Assembly (NCBI GenBank): GCA_964017065.1
Contig: OZ024792.1
Coordinates: 6,009,754-6,073,753, forward strand
Reading direction: 5' to 3'
Source of the DNA: Haliclona indistincta
Lineage: Eukaryota; Porifera; Demospongiae; Haplosclerida; Chalinidae
Length of the DNA stretch: 64,000 nt
Shown: positions 32,100-41,853 of the stretch, piece by piece
How the letters are laid out: each line of letters begins with the position of its first letter
Numbering within the stretch: position 1 is the first letter of the stretch
Position numbers and translations under genes: made by a program
The notes under the pieces: model-generated
Told to the model about the DNA's origin: nothing
Databases searched by the model: none
What the model saw: the letters and a program-made list of their open reading frames with translations, nothing else

Positions 32100-33632
32100 A
32101 TGTCGCGACGTCTTCCCGAGCGTCTTCCACTTTGTCTGCAAGACATCTGTGCTATCAACATCTTCTATAGACTGGACAAGTACCCAGTTGAGATGCTTGC
32201 TCGTCTTCCTTACGCTTTCCGCCATAAGCTCTACCTCTGTCTCTCACCGGCTGACGTTCTCCACTACAGACTAAAGTCTAATGTGTTTGATGACATCAAG
32301 GATGACGATTGCCGCCACCAGCTAGACGAAGCTAACGAGGCACTGCTCGATGTTCTCTTCGGCAAGACCAGTAATCCCATTGATTTTCTCCACACTCGAG
32401 ACTTATTGACTCTCATGACATGCAAAAAACCTCGTCCGCATATAGTGTACATAAACAAGTGCTACTCATCTCTTCAATTTCTTCTAGCTAACTATAATGG
32501 AGCTAGTCTCTCCGGGCTACTACCAAAGCGATCGCTCAGATATCTCAATTTACAAAGAGTTTATGACGAACCTCATTTTAGCCACAGCTCTCTTGGGCAG
32601 CTGCTAGAGTATTGTAATGCCCCAACATCACCGAGAGAGATAGAGTTAGACCTCAACTTTCTTGATGGACTCCTGTGGCTTGAGTTTGACAACGTTTTCA
32701 AAAACCATACAAGAAAAATTTTTGATTTAGACGATACAGATTTGAAGATGAATCCAGCTCTTCCGTTTATGCAAGAATATTTTAGCACAGTTGAGATTGT
32801 TCGACTGGGCTCATTTCGTAGGGCATTTTACACTGTTTTCCAAATGGTAACTTATGTTGTTCTGTACAACATTGTCACTTGTCAACAGCCTCGCCTGAAA
32901 CACATTGAAGTTTACGGTTATCCTGATGTTGTTGTTGGTATCTTAACCAATGTGGTAAAGCTATGCAGTGATTGTGACCAGTCTCCTGTTTGTTTCTCTC
33001 TGCCGAAGCCAATGATCAAGTTAATGCTAGCCAGTCCTCCAGCTCCCTATCTCTTAAAGGGTTTGTCCATCTCACCTGAGTCAAGTTCGCTATTACACGC
33101 TAACAGAATATCAGGATTAACCAGAAATCTTGTTACATTCCAATTACACAATCTTGAGAGAGTGATCATAGATAAATTAGGACTTTGTGTATATGGTAGT
33201 GTAAAACGCTGTTCAAAGGAATACTGTGATCTTCTCTCTGTTCTTACTGAGTTACTGAGGCAACCTCAGCTCCAGTTCATGAGTGTTAGTGTGTCTCCTC
33301 TTCCTGAAGTTTATTCTTTGATTGAAGCATTCCTGTGCACTGAAACCACTCACCATCAGACACTCAGAGTAGTGGGTAATCGTGTTGAGTTCAATGATAA
33401 TGATGGCAGTGGTCCTATCTGCAAGAAGATGAAGATGGATTCCACTCAAGTTACTCAACCTCTTCCAGCAAGTAATGGAACATTCAAGACTCTAGATATT
33501 GGCAGCTCCTCTCATCGTCTTCATGCCTGGTTGTTCAGTATACCTAATCTACAGCTAAAGGAACTAAGAACCTCCAAGATTAGCTTAGTACCTGATAATG
33601 TAGGTTTCCCAGTGACTGAAAGCATGAGGTAG
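32100..33632 (+). CDS. Tandem lineage-specific protein, copy 1 (F-box-like N-terminus, unknown function)
   Basis: A single uninterrupted 510-codon frame. I do not recognise the family with certainty. The N-terminus (LCLQDICAINIFYRL, then VEMLARLPYAFRHKLYLCLSPADVLHYR) has the Leu/Pro spacing of an F-box-like helical motif. The remainder has irregular Leu-rich segments (for example QQPRLKHIEVYG, LLSVLTELL and NLQLKELRTSKISLV) that could be divergent leucine-rich repeats. Near residue 440 is a basic KKMKMD segment. The frame stops right after VTESM; the stop falls inside a GTAGAT that could be a splice donor (AG|GTAGATAG), so the true C-terminus may differ. It is flanked by three paralogues in the same orientation. 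A role as a substrate receptor or recognition protein is only speculation. Confidence 0.8.
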   Translation: MSRRLPERLPLCLQDICAINIFYRLDKYPVEMLARLPYAFRHKLYLCLSPADVLHYRLKSNVFDDIKDDDCRHQLDEANEALLDVLFGKTSNPIDFLHTRDLLTLMTCKKPRPHIVYINKCYSSLQFLLANYNGASLSGLLPKRSLRYLNLQRVYDEPHFSHSSLGQLLEYCNAPTSPREIELDLNFLDGLLWLEFDNVFKNHTRKIFDLDDTDLKMNPALPFMQEYFSTVEIVRLGSFRRAFYTVFQMVTYVVLYNIVTCQQPRLKHIEVYGYPDVVVGILTNVVKLCSDCDQSPVCFSLPKPMIKLMLASPPAPYLLKGLSISPESSSLLHANRISGLTRNLVTFQLHNLERVIIDKLGLCVYGSVKRCSKEYCDLLSVLTELLRQPQLQFMSVSVSPLPEVYSLIEAFLCTETTHHQTLRVVGNRVEFNDNDGSGPICKKMKMDSTQVTQPLPASNGTFKTLDIGSSSHRLHAWLFSIPNLQLKELRTSKISLVPDNVGFPVTESMR

Positions 33633-33721
33633 ATAGCATTGTGTATTTGGTGTGTTCTGTCATTAATTTTTAGCAGCTCCACCCTGGTTTGAATAAAATT
33701 TACGACAACGCCTGTTTGAAC

Positions 33722-33727
33722 CACGTG
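33722..33727. promoter_or_regulatory. CACGTG box before copy 2
   Basis: The palindrome ends 14 bp before the ATG at 33742, within the conserved block TTTGAACCACGTGTTACAAT. Confidence 0.5.
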
Positions 33728-33741
33728 TTACAATCGGCAAG

Positions 33742-35154
33742 ATGGTGCTCTGTCTTCAAGACATTTGTGCTATCAATATTTTCTACAGGCTGGAGACGTA
33801 CCCAGTTCAAATGCTTGCTCGTCTTCCTAACCCTTTCCGCCATAAGCTCTACCGCTGTCTCTCACCGGCTGACGTTCTCCACTACAGACTAAAGTCTAAT
33901 GTGTTTGATGATATCAAGGATGATGATTGCCGCCAACAGCTAGATGAAGCTAACGAGAAACTGCTTAACGTTCTCACCTTCGGTGCAGAAGAAATTGATT
34001 TTGTCACTCCACCTAGCATCATGCCTCTCTTGAAATGCAAGGATAAGTTAATAGGCAAGAAATATATTAACGCATGCTGCTCATCTCTTCGATGTATGCC
34101 GGCTTACTCGGATGAAAGTAGGTCTCACTACTATATCCCAAAGCGGTCACTTCGATATCTTACATTTCCAAATCATTTCCAGCACGGTTACTATGAAGGT
34201 TTTGATTTCTACCGCAGTTCCTCCCGACAGCTTCTCGAGTATTGTGATTCCCCAACAGCACCGAGAAAGGTCAAGTTGGAGTTTTATTTCTTTGTCGATG
34301 GTCTCTTATGGCAAGAGTTTAATAATGTTTTAAAAGTACATACGAGAAATTTTTTCAATACAGAGAACACGGTTTTGAATATTGATCCAGCTCTTCCATT
34401 TATGCAAAAATATTTTAGCACGGCTGAGATTGTGTCTTTTGATTTGTCGTCAGATTACCCGTACAATGTCTTTGAGACCAATAAAATGGTATCTTATGTT
34501 GTTCTGTACAACATTGTCACTTGTCAACAGCCTCGCCTGAAACACATTGAAGTTTACGGTGCTCCTGATGCTGTTGTTGATATCTTAACCAATGTGGTAA
34601 AGCTGTGTACTGATTGTGACCAGTCTCCTGTTTGTTTCTCTCTGCCGAGTACCGCTTTCAAGTTAGTGCTAGTCAGGCGTCCTCTGACTCCGTACATATT
34701 GAAGAGTTTGTCCCTAGAAAGTCAGCATAGCAAATTGTTATTCAAGAAATGAAAGCGTACAATACCTTACTCTTCTCTCTGTTCTTACTGAGTTACTGAA
34801 GCGACGTCAGCTCCAGTTCATGAGTGTTAGTGTGTCTCCTCCTGAAGCCTGTTCAATGATTGAAACATTCCTGTTCACTGAAACCACTCACGATCAGACA
34901 CTCAGAGTAGAATCAATATACAATGATAATGATGGCAGTGGTCCTATCTGCAAGAAGATGAAGATGGATTCCACTCAACCTCTTCCAGCAAGTAATGGAA
35001 CATTCAAGACTCTAGATATATTGGCAGCTCCTCTCATCATCTTCATGCCTGGTTGTTCAGTATACCTAATCTACAGCTAAAGGAACTAAGAACCTCCAAG
35101 ATTAGCTTAGTACCTGATAATGTAGGTTTCCCAGTGACTGAAAGCATGAGGTAG
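33742..35154 (+). pseudogene. Tandem F-box-like family, copy 2 (broken by deletion and frameshift)
   Basis: The frame is open for 336 codons and matches copy 3 closely. A deletion of roughly 90 nt near 34710 then joins TTGTCCCTAGAAAG to the later repeat and changes the frame, giving a stop at 34750-34752 (LLFKK-stop). The correct frame resumes at about 34820 and is lost again at about 35020, where GATATATTGG replaces GATATTGG (a two-base insertion). The remaining DNA to 35154 still aligns with the family's C-terminus. It is most likely a pseudogene; a truncated 336-residue product is possible. Confidence 0.85.
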
Positions 35155-35243
35155 ATAGCATGAATGGCATTGTGTGTTCTTTTATTAATTTTTAGCAGCT
35201 CCACCCTGGTTTGAATAAAATTTACGACCACGCCTGTTTGAAC

Positions 35244-35249
35244 CACGTG
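35244..35249. promoter_or_regulatory. CACGTG box before copy 3
   Basis: The palindrome ends 14 bp before the ATG at 35264, in the same conserved block as the other copies. Confidence 0.5.
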
Positions 35250-35263
35250 TTACAATTGGCAAG

Positions 35264-36781
35264 ATGGTGCTCTGCGAGGTGCTCTGTCTTCGAGACATTT
35301 GTGCTATCAATATTTTCTACAGGCTGGAGACGTACCCAGTTCAAATGCTTGCTCGTCTTCCTTACGGTTTCCGTCATAAGCTCTACTGCTGTCTCTCACC
35401 GGCTGACGTTCTCCACTACAGACTAAAGTCTAATGTGTTTGATGATATCAAGGATGATGATTGCCGCCACCAGCTAGATGAAGCTAACAAGAAACTGCTT
35501 AACATTCTCATCTTCGGTGAAAAAGAAATTGATTTTGTCACTCCACCTAGCATCATGCCTCTCTTGAAATGCAAGGATGAGTTAATATGCAAGAAATATA
35601 TTAACGCATGCTGCTCATCTCTTCGATGTATGCCGGCTTACTCGGATGAAAGTAGGTCTCACTACTATATCCCAAAGCGGTCACTTCGATATCTAACATT
35701 TCCAAAATATTTCCAGCACGGTTACTATGAGGGTTTTGATTACTACCGTAGTTCCTCCAGACAGCTGCTGGAGTATTGTGATGCTGTAACAGGACCGAGA
35801 AAGGTCGAGTTGAATTTTTTTTACTCTCTTGATGGTGGTCTCTTATGGCAAGAGTTTAAAAATATTTTAGAAGTACATACAAGAAAATTTTTCAATACAG
35901 AGAACACAGTTTTGAATATTGATCCAGCTCTTCCATTTATGCAAAAATATTTTAGCACAGCTGAGATTGTTCGACTGGGGTCTTTTCATTCGTCGTCATC
36001 AGATTACCCGTACAATGTCGTTGAGACCAATAAAATGGTATCTTTTGTTGTTCTGTACAACATTGTCACTTGTCAACAGCCTCGCCTGAAACACATTGAA
36101 GTTTACGGTGCTCCTGATGCTGTTGTTGATATCTTAACCAATGTGGTAAAGCTATGTACTGAATGTGACCAGTCTCCTGTTTGTTCATCTCTGCCGAGTA
36201 CCGCTTTCAAGTTAGTGCTAGTCAGGCGTCCTCTGACTCCGTACATATTGAAGAGTTTGTCTGTCTCGCTGAGTTCTTCAAATTTATTAGCCAGGATATC
36301 TGAATTGATCATGAATATTGTTTCGTTTCAGCTACACTACCTTGAGAAAGTCAGCATAGCAATTTGTTATTCAAGAAATGAATGCGTACAGTTCCTTGCT
36401 CTTCTCTCTGTTCTTACTGAGTTACTGAAGCGACCTCAGCTCCGGTTCATGAGTGTTAGTGTGTCTCCTCCTGAAGTCTGTTCAATGATTGAAACATTCC
36501 TGTTCACTGAGACCACTCACGATCAGACACTCAGAGTAGAATCGATATACAATGATAATGATGGCAGTGATCCTATCTGCAATAAGATGAAGATGGATTC
36601 CACTCAACCTCTTCCAGCAAGTAATGGAACGTTCAAGACTCTAGATATTCACTGCATCTCTCATCGTCTTCATGCCTGGTTGTTCAGTATACCTAATCTA
36701 CAGCTAAAGGAACTAAGAACCTTCAAGATTAGCTTAGTACCTGATAATGTAGGTTTCCCAGTGACTGAAAGCATGAGATAG
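35264..36781 (+). CDS. Tandem F-box-like family, copy 3 (unknown function)
   Basis: An intact 505-codon frame. Its N-terminal 65 residues and C-terminal 80 residues are nearly identical to copies 1 and 4. Residues about 85-260 follow copy 2 instead (EIDFVTPPSIMPLLKCKD; YIPKRSLRYLTFP). The putative donor seen after VTESM in copies 1, 2 and 4 is lost here (ATGAGATAG), so this copy ends unspliced. It starts MVLCEVLC, carrying a GAGGTGCTC duplication near the start codon that it shares with copy 4. Confidence 0.82.
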   Translation: MVLCEVLCLRDICAINIFYRLETYPVQMLARLPYGFRHKLYCCLSPADVLHYRLKSNVFDDIKDDDCRHQLDEANKKLLNILIFGEKEIDFVTPPSIMPLLKCKDELICKKYINACCSSLRCMPAYSDESRSHYYIPKRSLRYLTFPKYFQHGYYEGFDYYRSSSRQLLEYCDAVTGPRKVELNFFYSLDGGLLWQEFKNILEVHTRKFFNTENTVLNIDPALPFMQKYFSTAEIVRLGSFHSSSSDYPYNVVETNKMVSFVVLYNIVTCQQPRLKHIEVYGAPDAVVDILTNVVKLCTECDQSPVCSSLPSTAFKLVLVRRPLTPYILKSLSVSLSSSNLLARISELIMNIVSFQLHYLEKVSIAICYSRNECVQFLALLSVLTELLKRPQLRFMSVSVSPPEVCSMIETFLFTETTHDQTLRVESIYNDNDGSDPICNKMKMDSTQPLPASNGTFKTLDIHCISHRLHAWLFSIPNLQLKELRTFKISLVPDNVGFPVTESMR

Positions 36782-36856
36782 CATTGTGTGTTTGGTGTGT
36801 TCTGTCATTAATTTTTAGCAGCTCCACCCTGGTTTAAAGACCACGCCTGTTTGAAC

Positions 36857-36862
36857 CACGTG
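36857..36862. promoter_or_regulatory. CACGTG box before copy 4
   Basis: The palindrome ends 14 bp before the ATG at 36877. Confidence 0.5.
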
Positions 36863-36876
36863 TTACAATCGGCAAG

Positions 36877-38430
36877 ATGGTGTTCTGCGAGGTGCTCTGT
36901 CTTCAAGACATTTGTGCTATCAATATCTTTTACAGGCTGGAGACGTACCCAGTTCAAATGCTTGCTCGTCTTCCTTACGCTTTCCGCCATAAGCTCTACT
37001 GCTGTCTCTCACCGGCTGACGTTCTCCACTACAGACTAAAGTCTAATGTGTTTGATGATATCAAGGATGATGATTGCTGCCACCAGCTAGACGAAGCTAA
37101 CGAGGCACTGCTCGATGTTCTCTTCGGCAAGACCAGTAATCCCGTTAATTTTCTCCTCTCACACAGCATCTCATCTCTCTTGAAATGCAAGAACTGTAGA
37201 AAATATCGTACAAGATACACTAACAAATGCTACTCATCTCTTCAGTTCATGGCGGCTAGCTGTGACACCACACGGCTACTTGTTCCAAAGCGAGTGCTTA
37301 GATATCTCACATTTCCAACTACCTTCTGGAAATATTTATACTACACTAGTCTCTCTTATGACCATGGGTGTCTCAGCCAGCTGCTAGACTACTGTAATAC
37401 AACAGCATCGAGATATGTCGAATTGGACCTTGACCATTTCTTTCGTGGTCTTTTTTGGCAAGAATTTAATGATCTTGTGAGAGTGCATACAAGAAATTTT
37501 TTTGATTCTAGAGAAGATCTAAATTTAAAAATAAAACCAGTTCTTCCCATTTTGCAAGATTATCTCAGCACAGTTGAGATTATGCGACTTGGCAGCGAAA
37601 ACTCGGGAAGTGACGATGAGTCCGATGACAACATGCCAGTTATCTTCTCTGTGATTGTGTATAAAATGGTATCTTATGTTGTTCTGTACAACATTGTCAC
37701 ATGTCAACAGCCTCGCCTGAAACAAATTGAAGTTTACGGTGATTCTGATGTTGTTAATGATATCTTAACCAATGTGGTAAAGCTATGTACTGATCGTGAC
37801 CAGTCTCCTGTTTGTTTCTCTCTGCCGAGTACCAAGTCTAAGTTAGTCTTAGCCCGTCCTCCAGCTCCCTATCTCTTGAAAGGTTTGTCAGTTTCTCTTC
37901 AGTCAACTGAGGGCTTTATTGGTGCTGATAAATTATCTGCATTAGCCGGAAATATTGTTGCTTTTCAATTGCACAATCTTGAGAAAGTGACCATTGACTT
38001 AAACGATGGGGACAATACTACTTCTGAGTACTGTGCCCTTCTCTCTGTTCTTACTGAGTTACTGAGGCAACCTCAGCTCCAGTTCATGAGTGTTAGTGTG
38101 TCTCCTCTTCCTGAAGCCTGTTCAATGATTGAAGCATTCCTGTTCACTGAAACCACTCACCATCAGACACTCAGAGTAGAGCATGACGAATTGACAGACA
38201 ATGATAATGATGACAGTGGTCCTATCTGCAAGAAGATGAAGATGGATCACACTCAACCTCTTCCAGCAAGTAATGGAACATTCAAGACTCTAGATATTGG
38301 CAACTCCTCTCATCATCTTCATGCCTGGTTGTTCAGTATACCTAATCTACAGCTAAAGGAACTAAGAACCTCCAAGATTAGTTTAGTACCTGATAATGTA
38401 GGTTTCCCAGTGACTGAAAGCATGAGGTAG
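36877..38430 (+). CDS. Tandem F-box-like family, copy 4 (unknown function)
   Basis: An intact 517-codon frame. The N-terminus and C-terminus match the other copies. It shares LFGKTSNP and PPAPYLLKGLS with copy 1 but LPST with copies 2 and 3. It has a private acidic insertion near residue 247 (SGSDDESDDN). The middle region (residues about 85-260) is the most divergent part, while VVLYNIVTCQQPRLK is constant in all copies. Confidence 0.82.
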   Translation: MVFCEVLCLQDICAINIFYRLETYPVQMLARLPYAFRHKLYCCLSPADVLHYRLKSNVFDDIKDDDCCHQLDEANEALLDVLFGKTSNPVNFLLSHSISSLLKCKNCRKYRTRYTNKCYSSLQFMAASCDTTRLLVPKRVLRYLTFPTTFWKYLYYTSLSYDHGCLSQLLDYCNTTASRYVELDLDHFFRGLFWQEFNDLVRVHTRNFFDSREDLNLKIKPVLPILQDYLSTVEIMRLGSENSGSDDESDDNMPVIFSVIVYKMVSYVVLYNIVTCQQPRLKQIEVYGDSDVVNDILTNVVKLCTDRDQSPVCFSLPSTKSKLVLARPPAPYLLKGLSVSLQSTEGFIGADKLSALAGNIVAFQLHNLEKVTIDLNDGDNTTSEYCALLSVLTELLRQPQLQFMSVSVSPLPEACSMIEAFLFTETTHHQTLRVEHDELTDNDNDDSGPICKKMKMDHTQPLPASNGTFKTLDIGNSSHHLHAWLFSIPNLQLKELRTSKISLVPDNVGFPVTESMR

Positions 38431-38479
38431 ACAGCATTGTGGGTTTGTGTGTTCTTTATTAATTGTTAGCAGCTCCACC

Positions 38480-38545
38480 CTGGTTTTAAAGACCACGCCT
38501 GTTTGAACCACGTGTTACAATCAGCAAGATGGTGCTCTGTCTTTA
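38480..38545 (+). pseudogene. 5' stub of a fifth tandem copy
   Basis: After copy 4 the shared intergenic block recurs (GACCACGCCTGTTTGAACCACG, with CACGTG at 38509-38514). It runs to an ATG at 38529 and MVLCL, then hits a TAG, after which similarity ends. This marks the breakpoint of the tandem duplication. Confidence 0.8.
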
Positions 38546-38642
38546 GGTTTCCTAGAGCATAGAGTAGTCTTCATTCTGTAAATCTGACAGTACTCAAAAG
38601 TCAGATGCCGTATAAATTCTTGGAGCACATGGTAATTTGAAA

Positions 38643-40604
38643 ATGGCTGCTGGTATGAAAGATCACGATCGGCTAAGCTCTGATTATTCTCCTCTGGTGT
38701 CGGTGAGAGATTTCAAGGCTCTGGTTAGCAGAGAAAATTTCTATCAGTCTGACGGCAATGATGACGACACGACACTATCTGTCTCGGATCAGGCGGACAT
38801 CGAAGATGCAATCAGGTTTCGTGAAAGCTGAAGTTCTCGTGCTTTGTTGACTTGATACTTTTCTTGTCTCCTTAGCATAGAGAAGCTCTTGGTAAGCAGT
38901 GAAAGCAGCAAATAATTATTATTTCGTAATCATGAAAATTCGTTTCTCTAGCCTACTGGCGGTCTTTCAGTGCTGCAGAAGACTAAAAAGAGTGCGATAC
39001 CCACAGATACCAAACTAAATAGTGCAAAGTAAGGAATGATTCACAATAAATATTATAGTACTAACGTTGCTCACAGTTCTGCCTCATTGCCTACCGTCAA
39101 AGGTAGACTCCACCCAATAGCTCCTTCAACCACAGCTAATTCTCCATCTTCGTCAACCATTTCTCTCCCTGAAGTCATCCTCACTGTTTTTTTATACCAT
39201 CCTACCAAGGTACAAGCGTCACTCACATGACCGTGATTCAAAATGGCGGCTGCATTGAGCAGCTGTTTATAATAGCTTTACTCTGCAGAAGCTGCCAATG
39301 GTGTCTTATCAAGTATATGGATCACAGACTCTGACAGAGCTAAGAGATAAATTGTTCTGCATTGCAGACTATACCATCAAAACTGACTACAGCGAGAATC
39401 CATCAGCTTTCGATCGGAACTCCTTCAAGGTGAGTTCCAGGGCACTACTCTTTTGTGAGCTGTTCTCCCCAGCTATTTTATCTTTGTATGTGAGCTTGTT
39501 TTGTATCTGCAGCAATCTATTTGTTTCTCCAAGACAGCATTCTTCTTTATTAATAATGTTTTCTACGAAGACTTCCGGTATTCTGACTGTGCCCTCAGCA
39601 GGTTAAAATAATGTATAATTAATTATGATTCTGTCAGACATTCACTGACTCGCATTTTCTTAACTCTCCAAAAGTGGTATTTTTGAGTGGATGAGCAAGG
39701 ACGATCAACGCCAAGGGCAATCATCTCGTCTTGATAATTTTACTCAGGAGGACATGTCTAAAACAACATTTGAAGAACTCAATTTTCGGCTCGGCTATCC
39801 GTACCTTTACTGTCACCACGGCAACTGTGAACACCTACTAGTATTTTCAGATATAAGGTAACGATGACATTGTGATGCATGTGCCATGTGGACTCCCTCT
39901 CTCCCTCCTTGATCCCTTTCTCTTCTCTCCCTCCCTCTCTCTCTCGCTCAGGTTAATCTCACCCAGTGATAGTTTGAAGAAGACTGATTATCCGATGTTA
40001 AATGGTCATGTTAGAATGCTACGCAGACCATGCCGTGTCTGTAATGAGTTCTCAGCAATGTAAGTCCCACCCCACTTGATCACATGATAAAAACCACACC
40101 CACTACTGATAGAACAAAAACCAAGGCATTCTAAAGTATACTGATGGCTCCAAATTTTTGTTAGCATGTTGTCAATCACAATTTTTTGTGTCCACAAAAT
40201 ATGGAGCCGAACAGAACATAAAAATTTTTGGTTGTCTTTAAAACGAGAAAATTTTTGCTTAATCCTCTTGTATTGGAGCAATGAAATTTACGAAATTGTC
40301 ATCTGGACAAAATTATGAAATTTTACGTGACAAATTTTTTTAATGTTAACCGGAAATAGTTTAACACATGTGAAGTGGAGTTTGTCTTCTGATGTCTTGC
40401 ACAAGAATTTGTGCATGCTCAATTTGAAACCCTCCAATACTTAGATGGGCAACTGTTGAAGATGAGCTAGCTACCGAGGACCCAGCGTATTTCTGTGAAA
40501 CCTGTTTCCAGTTGCTGCACTACGACAAAGATGGAAAGAAAATAGCTGAATTCAAGGCGTACCCCTTCAATGATGAGTTCATGGCGCTATTAGAGAGTGT
40601 TTGA
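38643..40604 (+). CDS. SNAPC3: snRNA-activating protein complex subunit 3
   Basis: Nine exons: 38643-38815, 38876-38891, 38952-39028, 39077-39209, 39289-39429, 39513-39601, 39675-39857, 39952-40059 and 40445-40604. They total 1080 nt, 359 residues. SNAPC3 is the DNA-binding core subunit of SNAPc, which recognises the proximal sequence element of snRNA promoters. The conserved C-terminal half is clear: AFFFINNVFYEDFRYSDC, then LGYPYLYCHHGNCEHLLVF, then the zinc-binding Cys pairs CRVC and CETC with FQLLHYDKDGKK, and the AYPF ending. The ATG at 38643 is the first in frame. The 16-nt second exon is needed to keep phase. Confidence 0.92.
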
Positions 40605-40691
40605 ACTCTGAAATAAGACAGTATAATATGAATATTGAGTTTAATCCTGCTATTTACAGGTAATAATTATTATGATCATGGTTTTTTCAAG

Positions 40692-41531
40692 TTAACTTGT
40701 CACTCCAGTGCATCTTCGAATGCTGTAGCCGTTGGCATTGGGCGTGAAATCCACCATTGAGGTTGTGATGGGTTCCAGCAGGTCGATGTGTAGGGCATCG
40801 GGTGGTTCCAACTGCTCAATATGTACCACATCTGTGTGTGTTAGTAGAGGCAATGTTAACATGTCTTTTAAATGTACCAAATACTGCCCACATGCATAGT
40901 TTTACCGTATTTATCTCCTTTGAGTGGAAACACGATTGATATACCACTGTTTGAGCTAGTCTGTACATCCTGCTTTGTTGGTGTCTTTCTCTCTAGTTGC
41001 TCTATAGCCTCTTCTGCAGTTTCTTCCTCGTGTACATTCTCTTTCTCTGACCTCATCACATCCCTCAGTCTATACTGCTTCATTGTGAAATCTGACAGTG
41101 GTGGAAGACTTGGTCTCTCTGGTGTGTGAAACTGGGGACTGTCTGTGTTACTCACAGCCAGTGGGTCGCAGAAGTGCGGCAAGAGGAAGTACTCCCCAGC
41201 TGCAACCTCACTGACTGGCTTATGAAGGAGCACTACTTGTGCTATCCAGTCTGGTTTGAATAACACTATATCTGTCTGGTCATTGTATACTGCAATGGTG
41301 TCCTCTTCCTGGGCATTGTCACTGAAGAGATACTGAGCTTGGTCCGCTCCTGCAAACTCTCCACCATAGTAGTCTACAAGAAGGTAGGTAGCATGCGTGC
41401 AGCACTGTCAGCTACTAGACTAGCATACCCCATTGCTTGATCAAGTTAGGATGTACACTGGTAGAGAACCATGCTGTCAGCCCTCTGAACGGTAGGTACT
41501 GCTCATCGCTCTCCATATCCTGCGGTTCCAT
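40692..41531 (-). CDS. Small protein with a possible N-terminal BRCT domain, function unknown
   Basis: Three exons (41531-41429, 41373-40906 and 40831-40692) total 711 nt, 236 residues. Residues about 14-85 look BRCT-like: PFRGLTAWFS at the first strand, HPNLIKQWGDYYGGEF as a helix leading to a GG turn, DIVLFKPDWIAQVVLLHKPV around the hallmark Trp, and EYFLLP after it. The middle (about 100-185) is acidic and low complexity with many Glu, and the C-terminus is unassigned. N-terminal BRCT domains occur in TERF2IP/RAP1 and several DNA-repair proteins, but I cannot place it with any one. It converges on SNAPC3 (87 bp apart) and diverges from MBD2/3. Confidence 0.65.
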
Positions 41532-41853
41532 CTTGGCGCGTTAGTAGTACTACAAGGTTGCTGCTGCTGAAACCAGCTCCACCTGTAGCTAATATTGCGA
41601 ATGAAAAAATTATTTTCTCTAATAATGCGTTTTTGAAAACCCGTGTAGTGCAGTGTGGCGATCGGGTCGCGAACACAAGTGTGCCGTCTCGAGTGTGTCA
41701 CCCTTTTCTCTCATTAGCTCCTTCAGCTAGTTCGTGGTCATTATTGGCACTCTATTATATCAAATTTCGTTTTTTTTGCCGGAATAACTACCTCCTGTCT
41801 CCACCTGTTGCGCCCTCACCGTGTGTACTAGCCCAGTACACAGCAGCTCAGTG
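41532..41853. promoter_or_regulatory. Divergent promoter region of the BRCT-like and MBD2/3 genes
   Basis: 322 bp between two divergent start codons. It has several CG dinucleotides (GGCGATCGGGTCGCGAAC near 41660) but no TATA box that I can identify. Confidence 0.4.
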
